A DNA stretch of 64,000 nt from CAZUMJ01 sp964621605 (GTDB taxonomy: Bacteria > Actinomycetota > Acidimicrobiia > Acidimicrobiales > Iamiaceae), in the NCBI GenBank assembly GCA_964621605.1, contig CAZUMJ010000005.1:51552-115551 (forward strand), given 5' to 3'. Below the pieces are notes generated by a model. That model saw nothing but the letters and a program-made list of their open reading frames with translations, had not been told where the DNA came from and ran no database searches. Each line of letters opens with the position of its first letter. Position 1 is the first letter of the stretch. Positions 27,591 to 36,086 of this stretch are shown in pieces. Made by a program: the position numbers and the translations under genes.

Positions 27591-28838
27591 CTATCCGGCC
27601 AGGTCAGCCGTCGGGATGCGAAGGAACGTGATCGTGTCCACCTCTGTCGTCTTGCCGGTCTCGTAGAGCAGGCCGACGGTGTGGTCGTCGAGTTGCACGA
27701 GGTCGGAGTACGACGCCGGCAGGTCCGAGATCGCCTTGGCGACCTTCCACGTCTTGCCGCCGTCCTTGCTGGCGTAGATCGCCATCGCCTTGCGTGCGGA
27801 GGGGTTCGACGGTGCCGACAGGAGCAGGGGCGCATGGGCGTCACCGGCGAGCTGCAACAGGCTCGCCTCGACGACCGGCACTTGTGAGAGCGTCTGCTGC
27901 GGGGCGAGCGGGGCGGTCAGCGACGCACCGCCATCGGTCGAGGTGCCGTCCGCTCGGTTTGCCGATGACCTCCCGTGCTGGTCACGCGTGCTGAAGTACA
28001 CCGAGCCGTCGGGGAGCTCGGCTGCGGTCGTCTCGTTGCCGTTCACGATGCCGTCGGCGTTGTCCTGCACGAAGCCGATGTGCCATGTCTTGCCGTTGTC
28101 GTCGCTGTAGATCGCGTGGGCGGCAAGGAACTGGTCGTCGGTCGGTGCCACTGGCGACCCCGGGGGTTGGGGAACGGAGTGGTTGGCCCCGAAGACGATG
28201 CGTCCCTTGTGGTCGCCGTGGCGCAACACGATGCCGTGGCCTGGGCCGACTGCGTACCAGCGCCACTCCGGCTTCTTGATCTGCTCGGTGATCTCGACGG
28301 GGTCTGTGAAGGTGGCGCCGTCGTCGGAGCTCGTCTGCTGGTAGATGCGCATGCTCTGGTCGGCGGGCAGGGCCCCACCGCGGATCTGGCCTTCGGTGAC
28401 GTCGTCCGGGCGGCCCAGCGTGAGGAGGATCACCTGCTTCGTGGCAGGGTCGAACACCGGCGCCGGGTTGTTGCGGTTCTGTCCCTTCACGCTCGTGACG
28501 ACCTGCTGGGGTGTCCAGGTGCAGCCCCCGTCGGTCGAGCGGCGCACGAGGGTCTCGATGTCGCCGGCGTCGGAGGTGCCGTTGCGTCGGCCCTCGGCGA
28601 ACGCCAGGAGCGTGCCGCGGTCGGTGACGACGACGGCCGGGATGCGGTAGGAGGCGTAGCCGTCGTCGCCGGCGCGGTAGGGGACCGACGTCGTGCAGGT
28701 GGGCGCGGTCGTGGTCGGGGGAGCGACGCTCGTGGGTGTCGCAGGGGAGTCCGCCGAGGAGCCCGAGCTGCCGCAGGCCGTGAGCAGTGCTGCGGTGACG
28801 GCAACGAGTCCGACGAGGGTGGTTCGAGCGGTTCGCAC
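27591..28838 (-). CDS. Lipoprotein exo-alpha-sialidase (GH33-like)
   Basis: Secreted lipoprotein of 415 residues. The signal peptide ends in lipobox LLTACGSS, then a Ser/Thr/Pro linker to about residue 48. The catalytic six-bladed propeller has the sialidase YRIP motif (YRIPAVVV) and four Asp-boxes of S-x-D-x-G-x-[TA]-[WF] type: STDGGCTW, SSDDGATF, SDDNGKTW and SKDGGKTW. The family removes terminal sialic acids from glycans. The start is GTG at 28838 with GGAG five bases upstream. It converges on the CLC gene. No sialic-acid uptake or nan genes are nearby, so a scavenging pathway is not shown here. Confidence 0.85.
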   Translation of the reverse strand: MRTARTTLVGLVAVTAALLTACGSSGSSADSPATPTSVAPPTTTAPTCTTSVPYRAGDDGYASYRIPAVVVTDRGTLLAFAEGRRNGTSDAGDIETLVRRSTDGGCTWTPQQVVTSVKGQNRNNPAPVFDPATKQVILLTLGRPDDVTEGQIRGGALPADQSMRIYQQTSSDDGATFTDPVEITEQIKKPEWRWYAVGPGHGIVLRHGDHKGRIVFGANHSVPQPPGSPVAPTDDQFLAAHAIYSDDNGKTWHIGFVQDNADGIVNGNETTAAELPDGSVYFSTRDQHGRSSANRADGTSTDGGASLTAPLAPQQTLSQVPVVEASLLQLAGDAHAPLLLSAPSNPSARKAMAIYASKDGGKTWKVAKAISDLPASYSDLVQLDDHTVGLLYETGKTTEVDTITFLRIPTADLAG

Positions 28839-28987
28839 GGCATCTCCGAACGGTCGAGGGTGAGGTCCTTCGTCTAGCAGGCGCGCCTCGGCGCGGGGGT
28901 CGATGCGTGGGTGCTCGGCGGGCGATCAAGGATGAGCGGCGCCACGGCTTCGGGCATGGGGCGGTGGACTCCCTAATATCTGCGCCG

Positions 28988-29599
28988 GTGCGACTGACCC
29001 CGCGTGACGACAGCTTCTTCGTTCTGCTCACCAGTGCGGCCACGAACATCGTGGAGGCCTCGAACCGGCTGAACGAGTTCATGGACGACATCGATCGGCG
29101 TCCCGACCTGGCCAAGGAGCTGAGCGTCCTCGAGCACGCCGGCGACAAGGTCACCAAGGAGATCGTGACGAAGCTCAACACGAGCTTCGTGACGCCGTTC
29201 GACCAGGAAGACATCTATGCCCTGGCGGTGAGCCTCGACGATGTGGTCGACCTCATGGACGCGGCGTCCGACCACGTGGTGCTCTACGGGCTCGGCGAAC
29301 TTCCCCCCGCCATCCACCAGCAGGTGGAGTGCCTCGCGGAGATGGCGAGCCTCACCGCATCGGCCATGCCGAACCTGCGCAAGGTGTCGGGCCTTGAGCC
29401 GTACTGGTCGCGGGTGAAGGAGCTCGAGAGCCACGCCGACCGCGTGCACCGGCGCCTGCTCGCGCTGCTGTTCTCGGGCGAGTACGAGGCCCTCGAGGTC
29501 ATGAAGCTGAAGGAGGTCGTCGACGACCTCGAAGACGCCTGCAACGCGTTCGAGCGCATCGCCAAGACCGTCGAGGCCATCGCGGTCAAGGAATCGTGA
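28988..29599 (+). CDS. DUF47/PhoU-like phosphate transport accessory protein
   Basis: A 203-residue, all-helical DUF47 protein related to PhoU; it typically partners with a PiT transporter and is thought to control it. Diagnostic segments: FFVLLTSAATNIVEASNRL, ELSVLEHAGDKVTKEIVTKL, TPFDQEDIYALAVSLDDVVD and KELESHADRVHRRLL. The GTG at 28988 is preferred: TAATAT at 28974-28979 lies eight bases upstream, and upstream in-frame codons lack family sequence. The PiT gene follows 29 bases later, so the two are one operon. Confidence 0.9.
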   Translation: MRLTPRDDSFFVLLTSAATNIVEASNRLNEFMDDIDRRPDLAKELSVLEHAGDKVTKEIVTKLNTSFVTPFDQEDIYALAVSLDDVVDLMDAASDHVVLYGLGELPPAIHQQVECLAEMASLTASAMPNLRKVSGLEPYWSRVKELESHADRVHRRLLALLFSGEYEALEVMKLKEVVDDLEDACNAFERIAKTVEAIAVKES

Positions 29600-29628
29600 C
29601 CGAGCCCGTCGCTCGGCAGCACTGACCC

Positions 29629-30621
29629 ATGGAGACGTTCGGCCTCGTCGTCATCGTCGTCGTGGCGCTCGGCTTCGACTACACCAACGGCTTCCACGAT
29701 GCTGCGAACGCCATCGCCACGGCGGTCGGCACGCGGGCCATCTCTCCACGTGTCGCGCTCGCCATGGCTGCGGTCATGAACCTCATCGGTGCGGTCGTCG
29801 CCGAGGGCGTGGCGGAGACCGTCGGCAAAGGCATCATCGAGACCCCGGTGGGCCGTGAGGGGCTCATCATCGTGTTCGCCGCGCTGATGGGCGCCATCTT
29901 CTGGAACCTCATCACGTGGTACTTCGGGCTGCCGTCGTCGTCGACGCATGCGCTCATCGGTGGCCTGGTCGGCGCGGCCCTGGCGGCCTCGAACGGCGTG
30001 CAGTGGCTGGGCGTGTTCGACAAGGTCGTCGTGCCGATGATCGTCTCGCCCATCATCGGGCTCGGCGGTGGCTACCTGCTCATGGTCGCCGTCATGTGGA
30101 TCTTCCGGCGCGGCAACGCCACCCGGCTCAATCGTGGTTTTCGCACGGCGCAGGTGGTGTCGGCCGCGTCGATGGCGCTGGGGCACGGCTTGCAGGACGC
30201 CCAAAAGACGATGGGTGTGATCGTGTTGGCCCTCGTCGCCACGGGCCACCACAACTCGTTCGACGTCCCGCTGTGGGTGAAGCTCCTGGCCGCCGGTGCG
30301 ATCAGCCTCGGCACGTGGTCGGGCGGATGGAGGGTGATGCGCACGCTCGGCCGTCGGGTCATCGCGCTCGACCCGGCGCGTGGCTTCGTGGCCGAGGCGA
30401 CCGCGTCGTCGGTGCTCTACACCACGGCGTTCTGGTTCCGGGTGCCGGTGTCGACCACGCACGTGATCACGTCGTCGATCATGGGCGTCGGCGCCACCAA
30501 GCGACGCTCGGCCGTGCGGTGGGGGGTGGCCGGCAACATCTTGGCGGCGTGGGTGCTGACGATGCCGGCAGCCGCCGTGATGTCGGCGCTCACCTACGTC
30601 GTCGTCTCCGCCGTCACCTGA
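29629..30621 (+). CDS. pit: Inorganic phosphate transporter, PiT family
   Basis: Low-affinity phosphate (metal-phosphate/proton) symporter of 330 residues. The two inverted PiT repeats are seen: DYTNGFHDAANAIATAVGTR near the N-terminus and SMALGHGLQDAQKTMGVIVL in the second half. GLPSSSTHALIGGLVGA and PVSTTHVITSSIMGVG are the matching PxSxTH motifs. About ten membrane helices. It follows the DUF47 gene in the usual DUF47-pit arrangement. Confidence 0.93.
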   Translation: METFGLVVIVVVALGFDYTNGFHDAANAIATAVGTRAISPRVALAMAAVMNLIGAVVAEGVAETVGKGIIETPVGREGLIIVFAALMGAIFWNLITWYFGLPSSSTHALIGGLVGAALAASNGVQWLGVFDKVVVPMIVSPIIGLGGGYLLMVAVMWIFRRGNATRLNRGFRTAQVVSAASMALGHGLQDAQKTMGVIVLALVATGHHNSFDVPLWVKLLAAGAISLGTWSGGWRVMRTLGRRVIALDPARGFVAEATASSVLYTTAFWFRVPVSTTHVITSSIMGVGATKRRSAVRWGVAGNILAAWVLTMPAAAVMSALTYVVVSAVT

Positions 30622-30635
30622 GGCGCTGTCGAGTC

Positions 30636-30780
30636 GCTACTTGTGCGTAGCGCGATCGTCTGCTACTTGTAGTAGTGCAGCACACAGCTGCCGCGTGGCG
30701 CAGCATCCGCACGCCACGCGGCCACCGCGCTACTTATCCGTATGTAGACCTATCCGTAGCGAGCCGGGCACTATCCATGC
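30636..30780 (+). promoter_or_regulatory. Cluster of inverted and direct repeats upstream of XRE regulator
   Basis: Related operator-like sites: GCTAC-TTGTGC-GTAGC (30636-30651), CTAC-TTGTA-GTAG (30663-30675) and GCTAC-N10-GTAG (30729-30747). TATCCGTA is repeated directly at 30736-30743 and 30751-30758, with a weaker TATCCATG at 30772-30779 touching the start region. The clustering in the 160-base gap before an XRE gene suggests autoregulatory operators. Confidence 0.5.
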
Positions 30781-30781
30781 G

Positions 30782-31138
30782 ATGTCCGGCAGCTCCATCC
30801 AGCGCGTCCTTGGTCGAAACGTCCGCGCGCTGCGCCTGCGTTCGGGGCTCTCCCAAGAGGCGTTCGGAGATCAGGTGGGGCTGCACCGCACCTACGTCGG
30901 CGGGGTCGAGCGCGGCGAGCGCAACCTCACCTTGCAGACGGTGGAGCGGCTCGGCGAGGTGCTCGGGGTCGAGGCCATCGCCCTGCTGATCGACTGGGAC
31001 GCGGGCGAGCTGCCCGCGAGCCCGCACCCCGTGGCTGCCGCGCCGGTCCTGCGCGCGGCAGCCGACGGGGGAGACCCCGGCGTGGGTGCTCGGGAGATCG
31101 CCGCACGACGCGGCAGCGATCGTCCCCGCCCACGCTGA
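30782..31138 (+). CDS. XRE-family (Cro/CI-type) DNA-binding regulator
   Basis: Short 118-residue protein. Residues 4-65 form an HTH_3 domain: IQRVLGRNVRALRLRSGLSQ, EAFGDQVGLHRTYVGGVERG and RNLTLQTVERLGEVLGVEAI. The C-terminal 45 residues are Ala/Pro-rich. The ATG at 30782 is chosen because sequence upstream in frame is not protein-like. It overlaps the next gene, an ImmA/IrrE-like protease, by 53 bases. XRE plus ImmA pairs are known as repressor plus de-repressing protease in phages, conjugative elements and stress responses. Confidence 0.85.
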   Translation: MSGSSIQRVLGRNVRALRLRSGLSQEAFGDQVGLHRTYVGGVERGERNLTLQTVERLGEVLGVEAIALLIDWDAGELPASPHPVAAAPVLRAAADGGDPGVGAREIAARRGSDRPRPR

Positions 31139-31601
31139 CCCGCGCTGCGTGGCACCGCGTCGCGACCGAGTCGCTCCCCGTGGCGACGCCACCGCGTGGA
31201 ACCCGTGGGAGGCCGTGCGTGCCCTCGAACCCGCCACGCTCGTCGCCTTCGCGTCGCTCGGCGGCCCTGCCGGACGGTGGGAGCGAGACGCCGAAGGTGA
31301 CGTCATCCTGCTCGAGGCCTCGCTGAGGCGCCGAGAGCGGCTGGTCGCGTTGGCGCACGAACTGGTCCACGCCGAGCGTGGCATCGGCTACCCGGTCGCG
31401 TCCGACGCCACGATGCAACTCGAAGAGGAGCGTGTGCGCCGCGAGGTCGCCCGGCGGCTCGTCCCGCTCGATCGCCTGCGGCGCTACACCCGCTCCGGGG
31501 CTGGCTCGCGACCGGTCTCGGCTGCCGACGTTGCCGCCGAGTTCGACGTCACCGAAGAGGTGGCCGAGCTCGCGTGTTGGCTCCTGCGCCGCTCCCGCTG
31601 A
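31086..31601 (+). CDS. ImmA/IrrE-like zinc metallopeptidase domain protein
   Basis: A 171-residue protein with the ImmA/IrrE zinc motif HELVH in RERLVALAHELVHAERGIGY (near residue 98) and a following helical region with EEERVRREVARRLVPLD and a winged-helix-like end (VAAEFDVTEEVAELACWLL). In the known pairs, ImmA-type proteases cleave or inactivate the partner XRE repressor. The start is GTG at 31086 within the XRE gene; the first 30 residues look non-conserved, so initiation may lie further in. Confidence 0.78.
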   Translation: MLGRSPHDAAAIVPAHADPRCVAPRRDRVAPRGDATAWNPWEAVRALEPATLVAFASLGGPAGRWERDAEGDVILLEASLRRRERLVALAHELVHAERGIGYPVASDATMQLEEERVRREVARRLVPLDRLRRYTRSGAGSRPVSAADVAAEFDVTEEVAELACWLLRRSR

Positions 31602-31612
31602 CCGGCGGATCG

Positions 31613-31639
31613 TTGCGCGTGAGGCACCCCTGCTACCCT
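31613..31639 (+). promoter_or_regulatory. Putative rpsO promoter
   Basis: TTGCGC (31613-31618), a 15-base spacer and TACCCT (31634-31639) preceded by TG, an extended -10. This leaves a roughly 140-base leader before rpsO containing GCCGGTCGCATGAGACCGGC, a hairpin with GCCGGTC / GACCGGC arms. Confidence 0.4.
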
Positions 31640-31783
31640 GAACGCCCGGTAGCGCCGGTCGCATGAGACCGGCCCGACTTCATCGAGGTCATGCCGTCCG
31701 CCCCTGGTAGCGCCCCGCGTGCCGAGGAGCCGGGTCAGAAGCCCATCGGGTGCCCTGATGCACCCCATTCCCCGAGGAATCAC

Positions 31784-32056
31784 ATGTCAGAGAAGATCGA
31801 CAAGGCCAAGGCCGCCATCATCGCCGAGCACCAGCTCCACGACGGCGACACCGGGTCTCCCGAGGTTCAGATCGCGCTGCTCACCGCGCGCATCAACCAC
31901 CTCACCGAGCACCTTCGGTTCCACAAGAAGGACCACCACAGCCGCCGGGGCCTGCTCATGCTGGTCGGCCAGCGCCGCCGCCTGCTCGACTACGTCAAGT
32001 CCAACGACGTCGAGCGTTACCGGGCCATCATCGCCCGACTCGGCCTGCGCCGATAG
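31784..32056 (+). CDS. rpsO: 30S ribosomal protein S15
   Basis: Ribosomal protein S15, an early 30S assembly protein that binds 16S rRNA. It has 90 residues with the signature DTGSPEVQIALLTARINHLT, then HFKKDHHSRRGLLMLV-like sequence (here FHKKDHHSRRGLLMLVGQRR) and LDYVKSNDVERYRAII. CCGAGGAA precedes the ATG at 31784. It precedes pnp, the standard bacterial order. Confidence 0.96.
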   Translation: MSEKIDKAKAAIIAEHQLHDGDTGSPEVQIALLTARINHLTEHLRFHKKDHHSRRGLLMLVGQRRRLLDYVKSNDVERYRAIIARLGLRR

Positions 32057-32107
32057 GCACGTGGCGGTGGGGGCCGCTGCGGCGGCACCTGCACCGCCTG
32101 CTGTCTC

Positions 32108-32134
32108 GTCCCGTCCGCACCGTGCGGACGGGAC
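32108..32134 (+). terminator. Hairpin terminator after rpsO
   Basis: Perfect 12-bp stem GTCCCGTCCGCA / TGCGGACGGGAC with a CCG loop, 52 bases after the rpsO stop; very stable, with no U-tract. It would partly separate rpsO from pnp. Confidence 0.65.
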
Positions 32135-32162
32135 CCCACCCCGCGGTGTTCTGGGTCAGCTG

Positions 32163-32206
32163 CCAGTCGCCAACCGCTCGTCCGACGAGGGGCGCTTGCC
32201 GACTGG
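32163..32206 (+). promoter_or_regulatory. Structured 5' leader of pnp
   Basis: CCAGTCG (32163-32169) pairs with CGACTGG (32200-32206), extended by CAA/TTG past one mismatch; an inner CTCGTC / GACGAG stem fits inside. In E. coli a pnp leader stem-loop cut by RNase III mediates autoregulation; this structure could serve a similar role, by analogy only. Confidence 0.4.
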
Positions 32207-32263
32207 GAACTGGCCCCGCCGCATCAGACACGACGGGACACGAGGTCCCGCAGAGGAGCATTC

Positions 32264-34654
32264 ATGGCTGAGGCCAACTCCGTTTCCCGCCCCATCTCGG
32301 GCACCGACAAGACCCTGACGTTCGCCACCGGCGAGCTCGCCCCGCAGTCGCAGGGTGCGGTCACCGCCTCCATCGGCGACACCACCGTCCTCGTCACCGC
32401 CAACGGCGCGAAGGACGTGCGCGACGGTGTCGACTTCTTCCCCCTGACCGTCGACGTCGAAGAGAAGGCCTACGCCGCGGGCAAGATCCCCGGTTCGTTC
32501 TTCCGTCGTGAAGGCCGCCCGAGCGACCAGGCAGTGCTCGTGTGCCGCCTCATCGACCGTCCGCTGCGCCCGAGCTTCGCCGAGGGCTACCGCAACGAGA
32601 CGCAGGTCGTCGTGACGGTCATCGGGTCCGACCAAGAGAACCCCTACGACGTCGTCTCGATCAACGGCGCGTCCGCCGCGCTGATGCTCTCGGGGCTTCC
32701 CTTCGAAGGCCCGATCGGCGCGGTGCGCCTCGCCTACAACGCCGACGGCGTGTGGGTGCCGCACCCGACCTACGCAGAGACCGAAGACTCCACCTTCCAG
32801 ATCGTCGTGGCCGGCCGTGCCGTCGGCGATGACATCGCCATCATGATGGTCGAGGCGGGCGGTACCGAGAAGGCGTGGGCGCTCTACACCGACGGCGCGC
32901 CGAAGGTGACCGAAGAGGTCATCGCCGGTGGGCTCGAAGCCGCCAAGACCTGGATCCGCGAGTCGATCGAGCTGCAGCACGAGCTGGTCGCCGCCGTCGG
33001 CGTTCACGAGCCCCTCGTGTGGGTTCCCCAGACCGACTACTCCGACGATGTCTCCGCCCAGGTGGCCGCGGTCGCCGAGGCCCGACTCGTCGAAGCCAAC
33101 GCGATCGTCGACAAGACCGAGCGCAACGCCGCCAACGACGCCATCAAGGCCGACGTGCTCGCTGCCCTCACCGCTGCGGGTGCTCCGCTCGACGGGCAGG
33201 AGCGGGCCGTCAAGAACGCCTTTAAGGCGCTCACCAAGTCGGTCATCCGTCGCCGTGTCGTGAACGACGGTGTGCGCATCGACGGGCGTGGCGCCGCCGA
33301 CCTGCGGCCCGTGTCGGCCAAGGTCGGCCTGCTGCCCACCGCACACGGTTCTGGCCTGTTCCAGCGTGGCGAGACGCAGGTGCTCAACGTGCTGGCGCTC
33401 GGCATGCCGAAGATGGACCAGCTCATCGACACGTTGTCGCCCGACAACAAGAAGCGCTACATGCACCACTACAACATGCCGCCCTACGCCAACGGCGAGA
33501 CGGGCCGCATGGGTGGCACCAAGCGCCGTGAGGTCGGCCACGGCATGCTCGCAGAGCGGGCCTTGCTGCCGGTCGTGCCCTCCAAGGAAGAGTGGCCGTA
33601 CGCCCTGCGTCTCGTGTCCGAGGTGCTGTCGTCGAACGGCTCCACCTCGATGGCGTCGGTGTGCAGTTCCAGCCTCTCGCTCATGGACGGCGGCGTGCCG
33701 ATCAAGGCGCCGGTCGCCGGCATCGCGATGGGGCTCATCTACGAAGACGGCCGCTACCTGACCCTGACCGACATCCTCGGCGCCGAAGACGCCTACGGCG
33801 ACATGGACTTCAAGGTTGCCGGCACCGCCGAGTTCGTGACCGCGCTGCAGCTCGACACCAAGATCGAAGGCCTGCCGGCCGAGGTGCTCGCCGCGGCGCT
33901 CACCCAGGCTCGCGACGCCCGTCTCGCCATCCTCGAGATCATGAACGCCGCCATCTCCGAGCCGCGTGAAGACGTCGGTGCTTCTGCGCCGAAGCTCACA
34001 AGCTTCGAGATCCCGATCGACAAGATCGGCGAGGTCATCGGCCCCAAGGGCAAGGTCATCAACGCGATCCAGGCCGAGACCGGCGCGGATGTGAGCGTCG
34101 ACGACGACGGCATGGTCGGTACGGTCACCATCGGTGCGGTCGACCGTGGCGCCGTGCTCGAAGCCGAGCGGCAGATCCGCCTCATCCTCAACCCGCCGAC
34201 CGCGGGCGTGGGCGAGGTCTACAAGGGTCGCGTCGTGAACATCACCAAGTTCGGTGCGTTCGTGAACATCCTCCCGGGCCGCGACGGCCTCGTGCACATC
34301 TCGAAGCTCGGTGGCGGCAAGCGCATCGACAAGGTCGAAGACGTCGTGTCGCTCGGCGACGAGATCGAGGTGCGTGTCGACGACGTCGACCCGAACGGCA
34401 AGATCTCGCTGTCTCCTACGTCTGCCCCTGCCTCCGACAAGGGTGGCTCGTCGGCTCCGGCCGGCGCCGGCGATGCGGCTGCGGTGGACGACGACACCGA
34501 GGTGCTGTCGTTCGAGGACGCCTTCGACGCCGAGGTACGCGAGGAGTTCGGCGACCTTGGCCCCGCTTCATCCGGCGGCGGTGGCGACGACCAAGGTGGT
34601 CGCCGCAGCTCCGGCGGCGGTCGCGGCGGGCGTCGGGGCGGTGGTCGGCGCTGA
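32264..34654 (+). CDS. pnp: Polynucleotide phosphorylase
   Basis: PNPase, a phosphorolytic 3'-5' exoribonuclease and RNA-tailing enzyme. It has 796 residues: two RNase PH domains (first with FFPLTVDVEEKAYAAGKIPGSFF split across its conserved core FFPLTV and KIPGSFFRREGRPS; second with GRGAADLRPVSAKVGLLP, FQRGETQVLN and the active-site DNKKRYMHHYNMPPY), a KH domain (GEVIGPKGKVINAIQ) and an S1 domain (YKGRVVNITKFGAFVNILPG). The C-terminal 90 residues are acidic, then a Gly/Arg-rich RGG-like tail, common in actinobacterial PNPases. AGAGGAG precedes the ATG. It probably works with RNase J (49.4 kb). Confidence 0.96.
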   Translation: MAEANSVSRPISGTDKTLTFATGELAPQSQGAVTASIGDTTVLVTANGAKDVRDGVDFFPLTVDVEEKAYAAGKIPGSFFRREGRPSDQAVLVCRLIDRPLRPSFAEGYRNETQVVVTVIGSDQENPYDVVSINGASAALMLSGLPFEGPIGAVRLAYNADGVWVPHPTYAETEDSTFQIVVAGRAVGDDIAIMMVEAGGTEKAWALYTDGAPKVTEEVIAGGLEAAKTWIRESIELQHELVAAVGVHEPLVWVPQTDYSDDVSAQVAAVAEARLVEANAIVDKTERNAANDAIKADVLAALTAAGAPLDGQERAVKNAFKALTKSVIRRRVVNDGVRIDGRGAADLRPVSAKVGLLPTAHGSGLFQRGETQVLNVLALGMPKMDQLIDTLSPDNKKRYMHHYNMPPYANGETGRMGGTKRREVGHGMLAERALLPVVPSKEEWPYALRLVSEVLSSNGSTSMASVCSSSLSLMDGGVPIKAPVAGIAMGLIYEDGRYLTLTDILGAEDAYGDMDFKVAGTAEFVTALQLDTKIEGLPAEVLAAALTQARDARLAILEIMNAAISEPREDVGASAPKLTSFEIPIDKIGEVIGPKGKVINAIQAETGADVSVDDDGMVGTVTIGAVDRGAVLEAERQIRLILNPPTAGVGEVYKGRVVNITKFGAFVNILPGRDGLVHISKLGGGKRIDKVEDVVSLGDEIEVRVDDVDPNGKISLSPTSAPASDKGGSSAPAGAGDAAAVDDDTEVLSFEDAFDAEVREEFGDLGPASSGGGGDDQGGRRSSGGGRGGRRGGGRR

Positions 34655-34690
34655 CGCGCTGACCATCCAACCTCCGGTCACCGGCCTCCC

Positions 34691-35926
34691 TTGACCGACA
34701 TCGCGCTGACCACCCTGCCCAACGGCCTGCGGGTGGTGACCGAGCGGGTGCCACACGCCCGCACGGCCACCCTGGGCTGTTGGGTCGGGGTGGGAGCACG
34801 CGACGAGCCCGCAGCCATTGCGGGCGTCTCGCACTTCCTCGAGCACCTGCTGTTCAAGGGCACCGCCACGCGCTCCGCTCACGACCTCGCAGAGGCGATC
34901 GACGCCGTCGGCGGTGAGATGAACGCGTTCACCTCGCGCGAGCACACCACCTACTACGCCCGGGTGCCGGGGGAGGCGGCAGGTCTCGCCCTCGACGTCC
35001 TCGGTGACGTTGTCGGGGCGCCCGCCTTGCGAGCGGACGACGTCGAGGCCGAGCGGCAGGTCATCTTGGAGGAGATCGCGCTCGAGGAGGACGAGCCCGA
35101 AGAACGGGTGCACGACCTCCTCCAAGAAGGGCTGTTCCCCGAGCATCCGCTCGGCTGGCCGATTGCCGGGAGCGTGACGTCGATCCCCGGCATCACCCGC
35201 GACGACGTCGCAGGGTTCTTCGATCGCTGGTATCGCCCCTCGAATCTCGTCGTCTCCGCGGCCGGTGACATCGACCACGACGACGTGGTGTCGGCCATGG
35301 CGGCACGCTTCGACGACGCAACGCCGGGCGACCCACCGGCTCGCACAGCACCCGGCGCGCCGGCGGAGGAGCGCCTCACCCTGCGGCGGCCCACCGAGCA
35401 GGCACACGTCGCATACGGGTGGCGAGCGTGCGGAGCACGTCACCCCGATCGCCACGCCTTGGCGCTGTTCAACCATGTGCTGGGTGGCGGCATGTCGAGC
35501 CGGCTGTTCGCCAGGATTCGTGAAGAGCGGGGTCTGGCGTACTCGGTGTACTCGTCGACGTCGCACTTCGACGACGCCGGTTGCCTCGTGGCGTACGTCG
35601 GAACGTCGCCGAAGCACGTGACCGAGGTCGAGAAGCTCCTCGTCGCGACGGTCGAAGAGTTGCTCGCAGAAGGCGTCAGTGCCCGCGAGCTCGAGGTGGC
35701 CAAAGGCTACGTGCGTGGCTCTGTCGTGCTGGGCCTGGAGGATTCGGCGAGCCGCATGGTGCGCATCGGGGCGAACGTGCTCGTGCACGGCGAAGTCATC
35801 GACCTCGACACGTACTTGGCACGGATCGACGCGGTCACCCAGGACGACCTCGCCCGTGTGGCAGCCGAGGTCTGCGGTTCGGTGCCGACGGTCGCATGCG
35901 TCGGCCCCCGAGCGCGTACGCGCTGA
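34691..35926 (+). CDS. M16-family zinc metallopeptidase
   Basis: Insulinase-like processing peptidase of 411 residues. The inverted zinc motif HFLEH (in VSHFLEHLLFKGT, near residue 50) is intact, with the downstream glutamate in the EAERQVILEEIALEEDEP region. The second M16 domain begins near residue 205 and includes the substrate-binding GGGMSSRLFARIREERGLAY. It starts at TTG 34691, 37 bases after pnp, whose linkage to this protease gene is conserved in actinobacteria (pepR in mycobacteria). Substrate unknown. Confidence 0.92.
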   Translation: MTDIALTTLPNGLRVVTERVPHARTATLGCWVGVGARDEPAAIAGVSHFLEHLLFKGTATRSAHDLAEAIDAVGGEMNAFTSREHTTYYARVPGEAAGLALDVLGDVVGAPALRADDVEAERQVILEEIALEEDEPEERVHDLLQEGLFPEHPLGWPIAGSVTSIPGITRDDVAGFFDRWYRPSNLVVSAAGDIDHDDVVSAMAARFDDATPGDPPARTAPGAPAEERLTLRRPTEQAHVAYGWRACGARHPDRHALALFNHVLGGGMSSRLFARIREERGLAYSVYSSTSHFDDAGCLVAYVGTSPKHVTEVEKLLVATVEELLAEGVSARELEVAKGYVRGSVVLGLEDSASRMVRIGANVLVHGEVIDLDTYLARIDAVTQDDLARVAAEVCGSVPTVACVGPRARTR

Positions 35927-36086
35927 CAGCCCCTCGGCTACGGACGTGCCGACCGTGGCACGGCCAGCACCCGCTCATCGTCGGCCGTGCGCTTGCCAGT
36001 CGCTCGGCCGCGACGTTTGCTGCCCGCGCGTGTGCGTGTGCCGTGGCAAGCTTGCCTCTGATCGGAGCACACACAAGGGGTGGGAC

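Noticed and set aside
30782..31601. Toxin-antitoxin (HigBA-like) call for the XRE gene pair
   Set aside because: The second gene carries HELVH and fits ImmA/IrrE rather than a RelE/HigB toxin.
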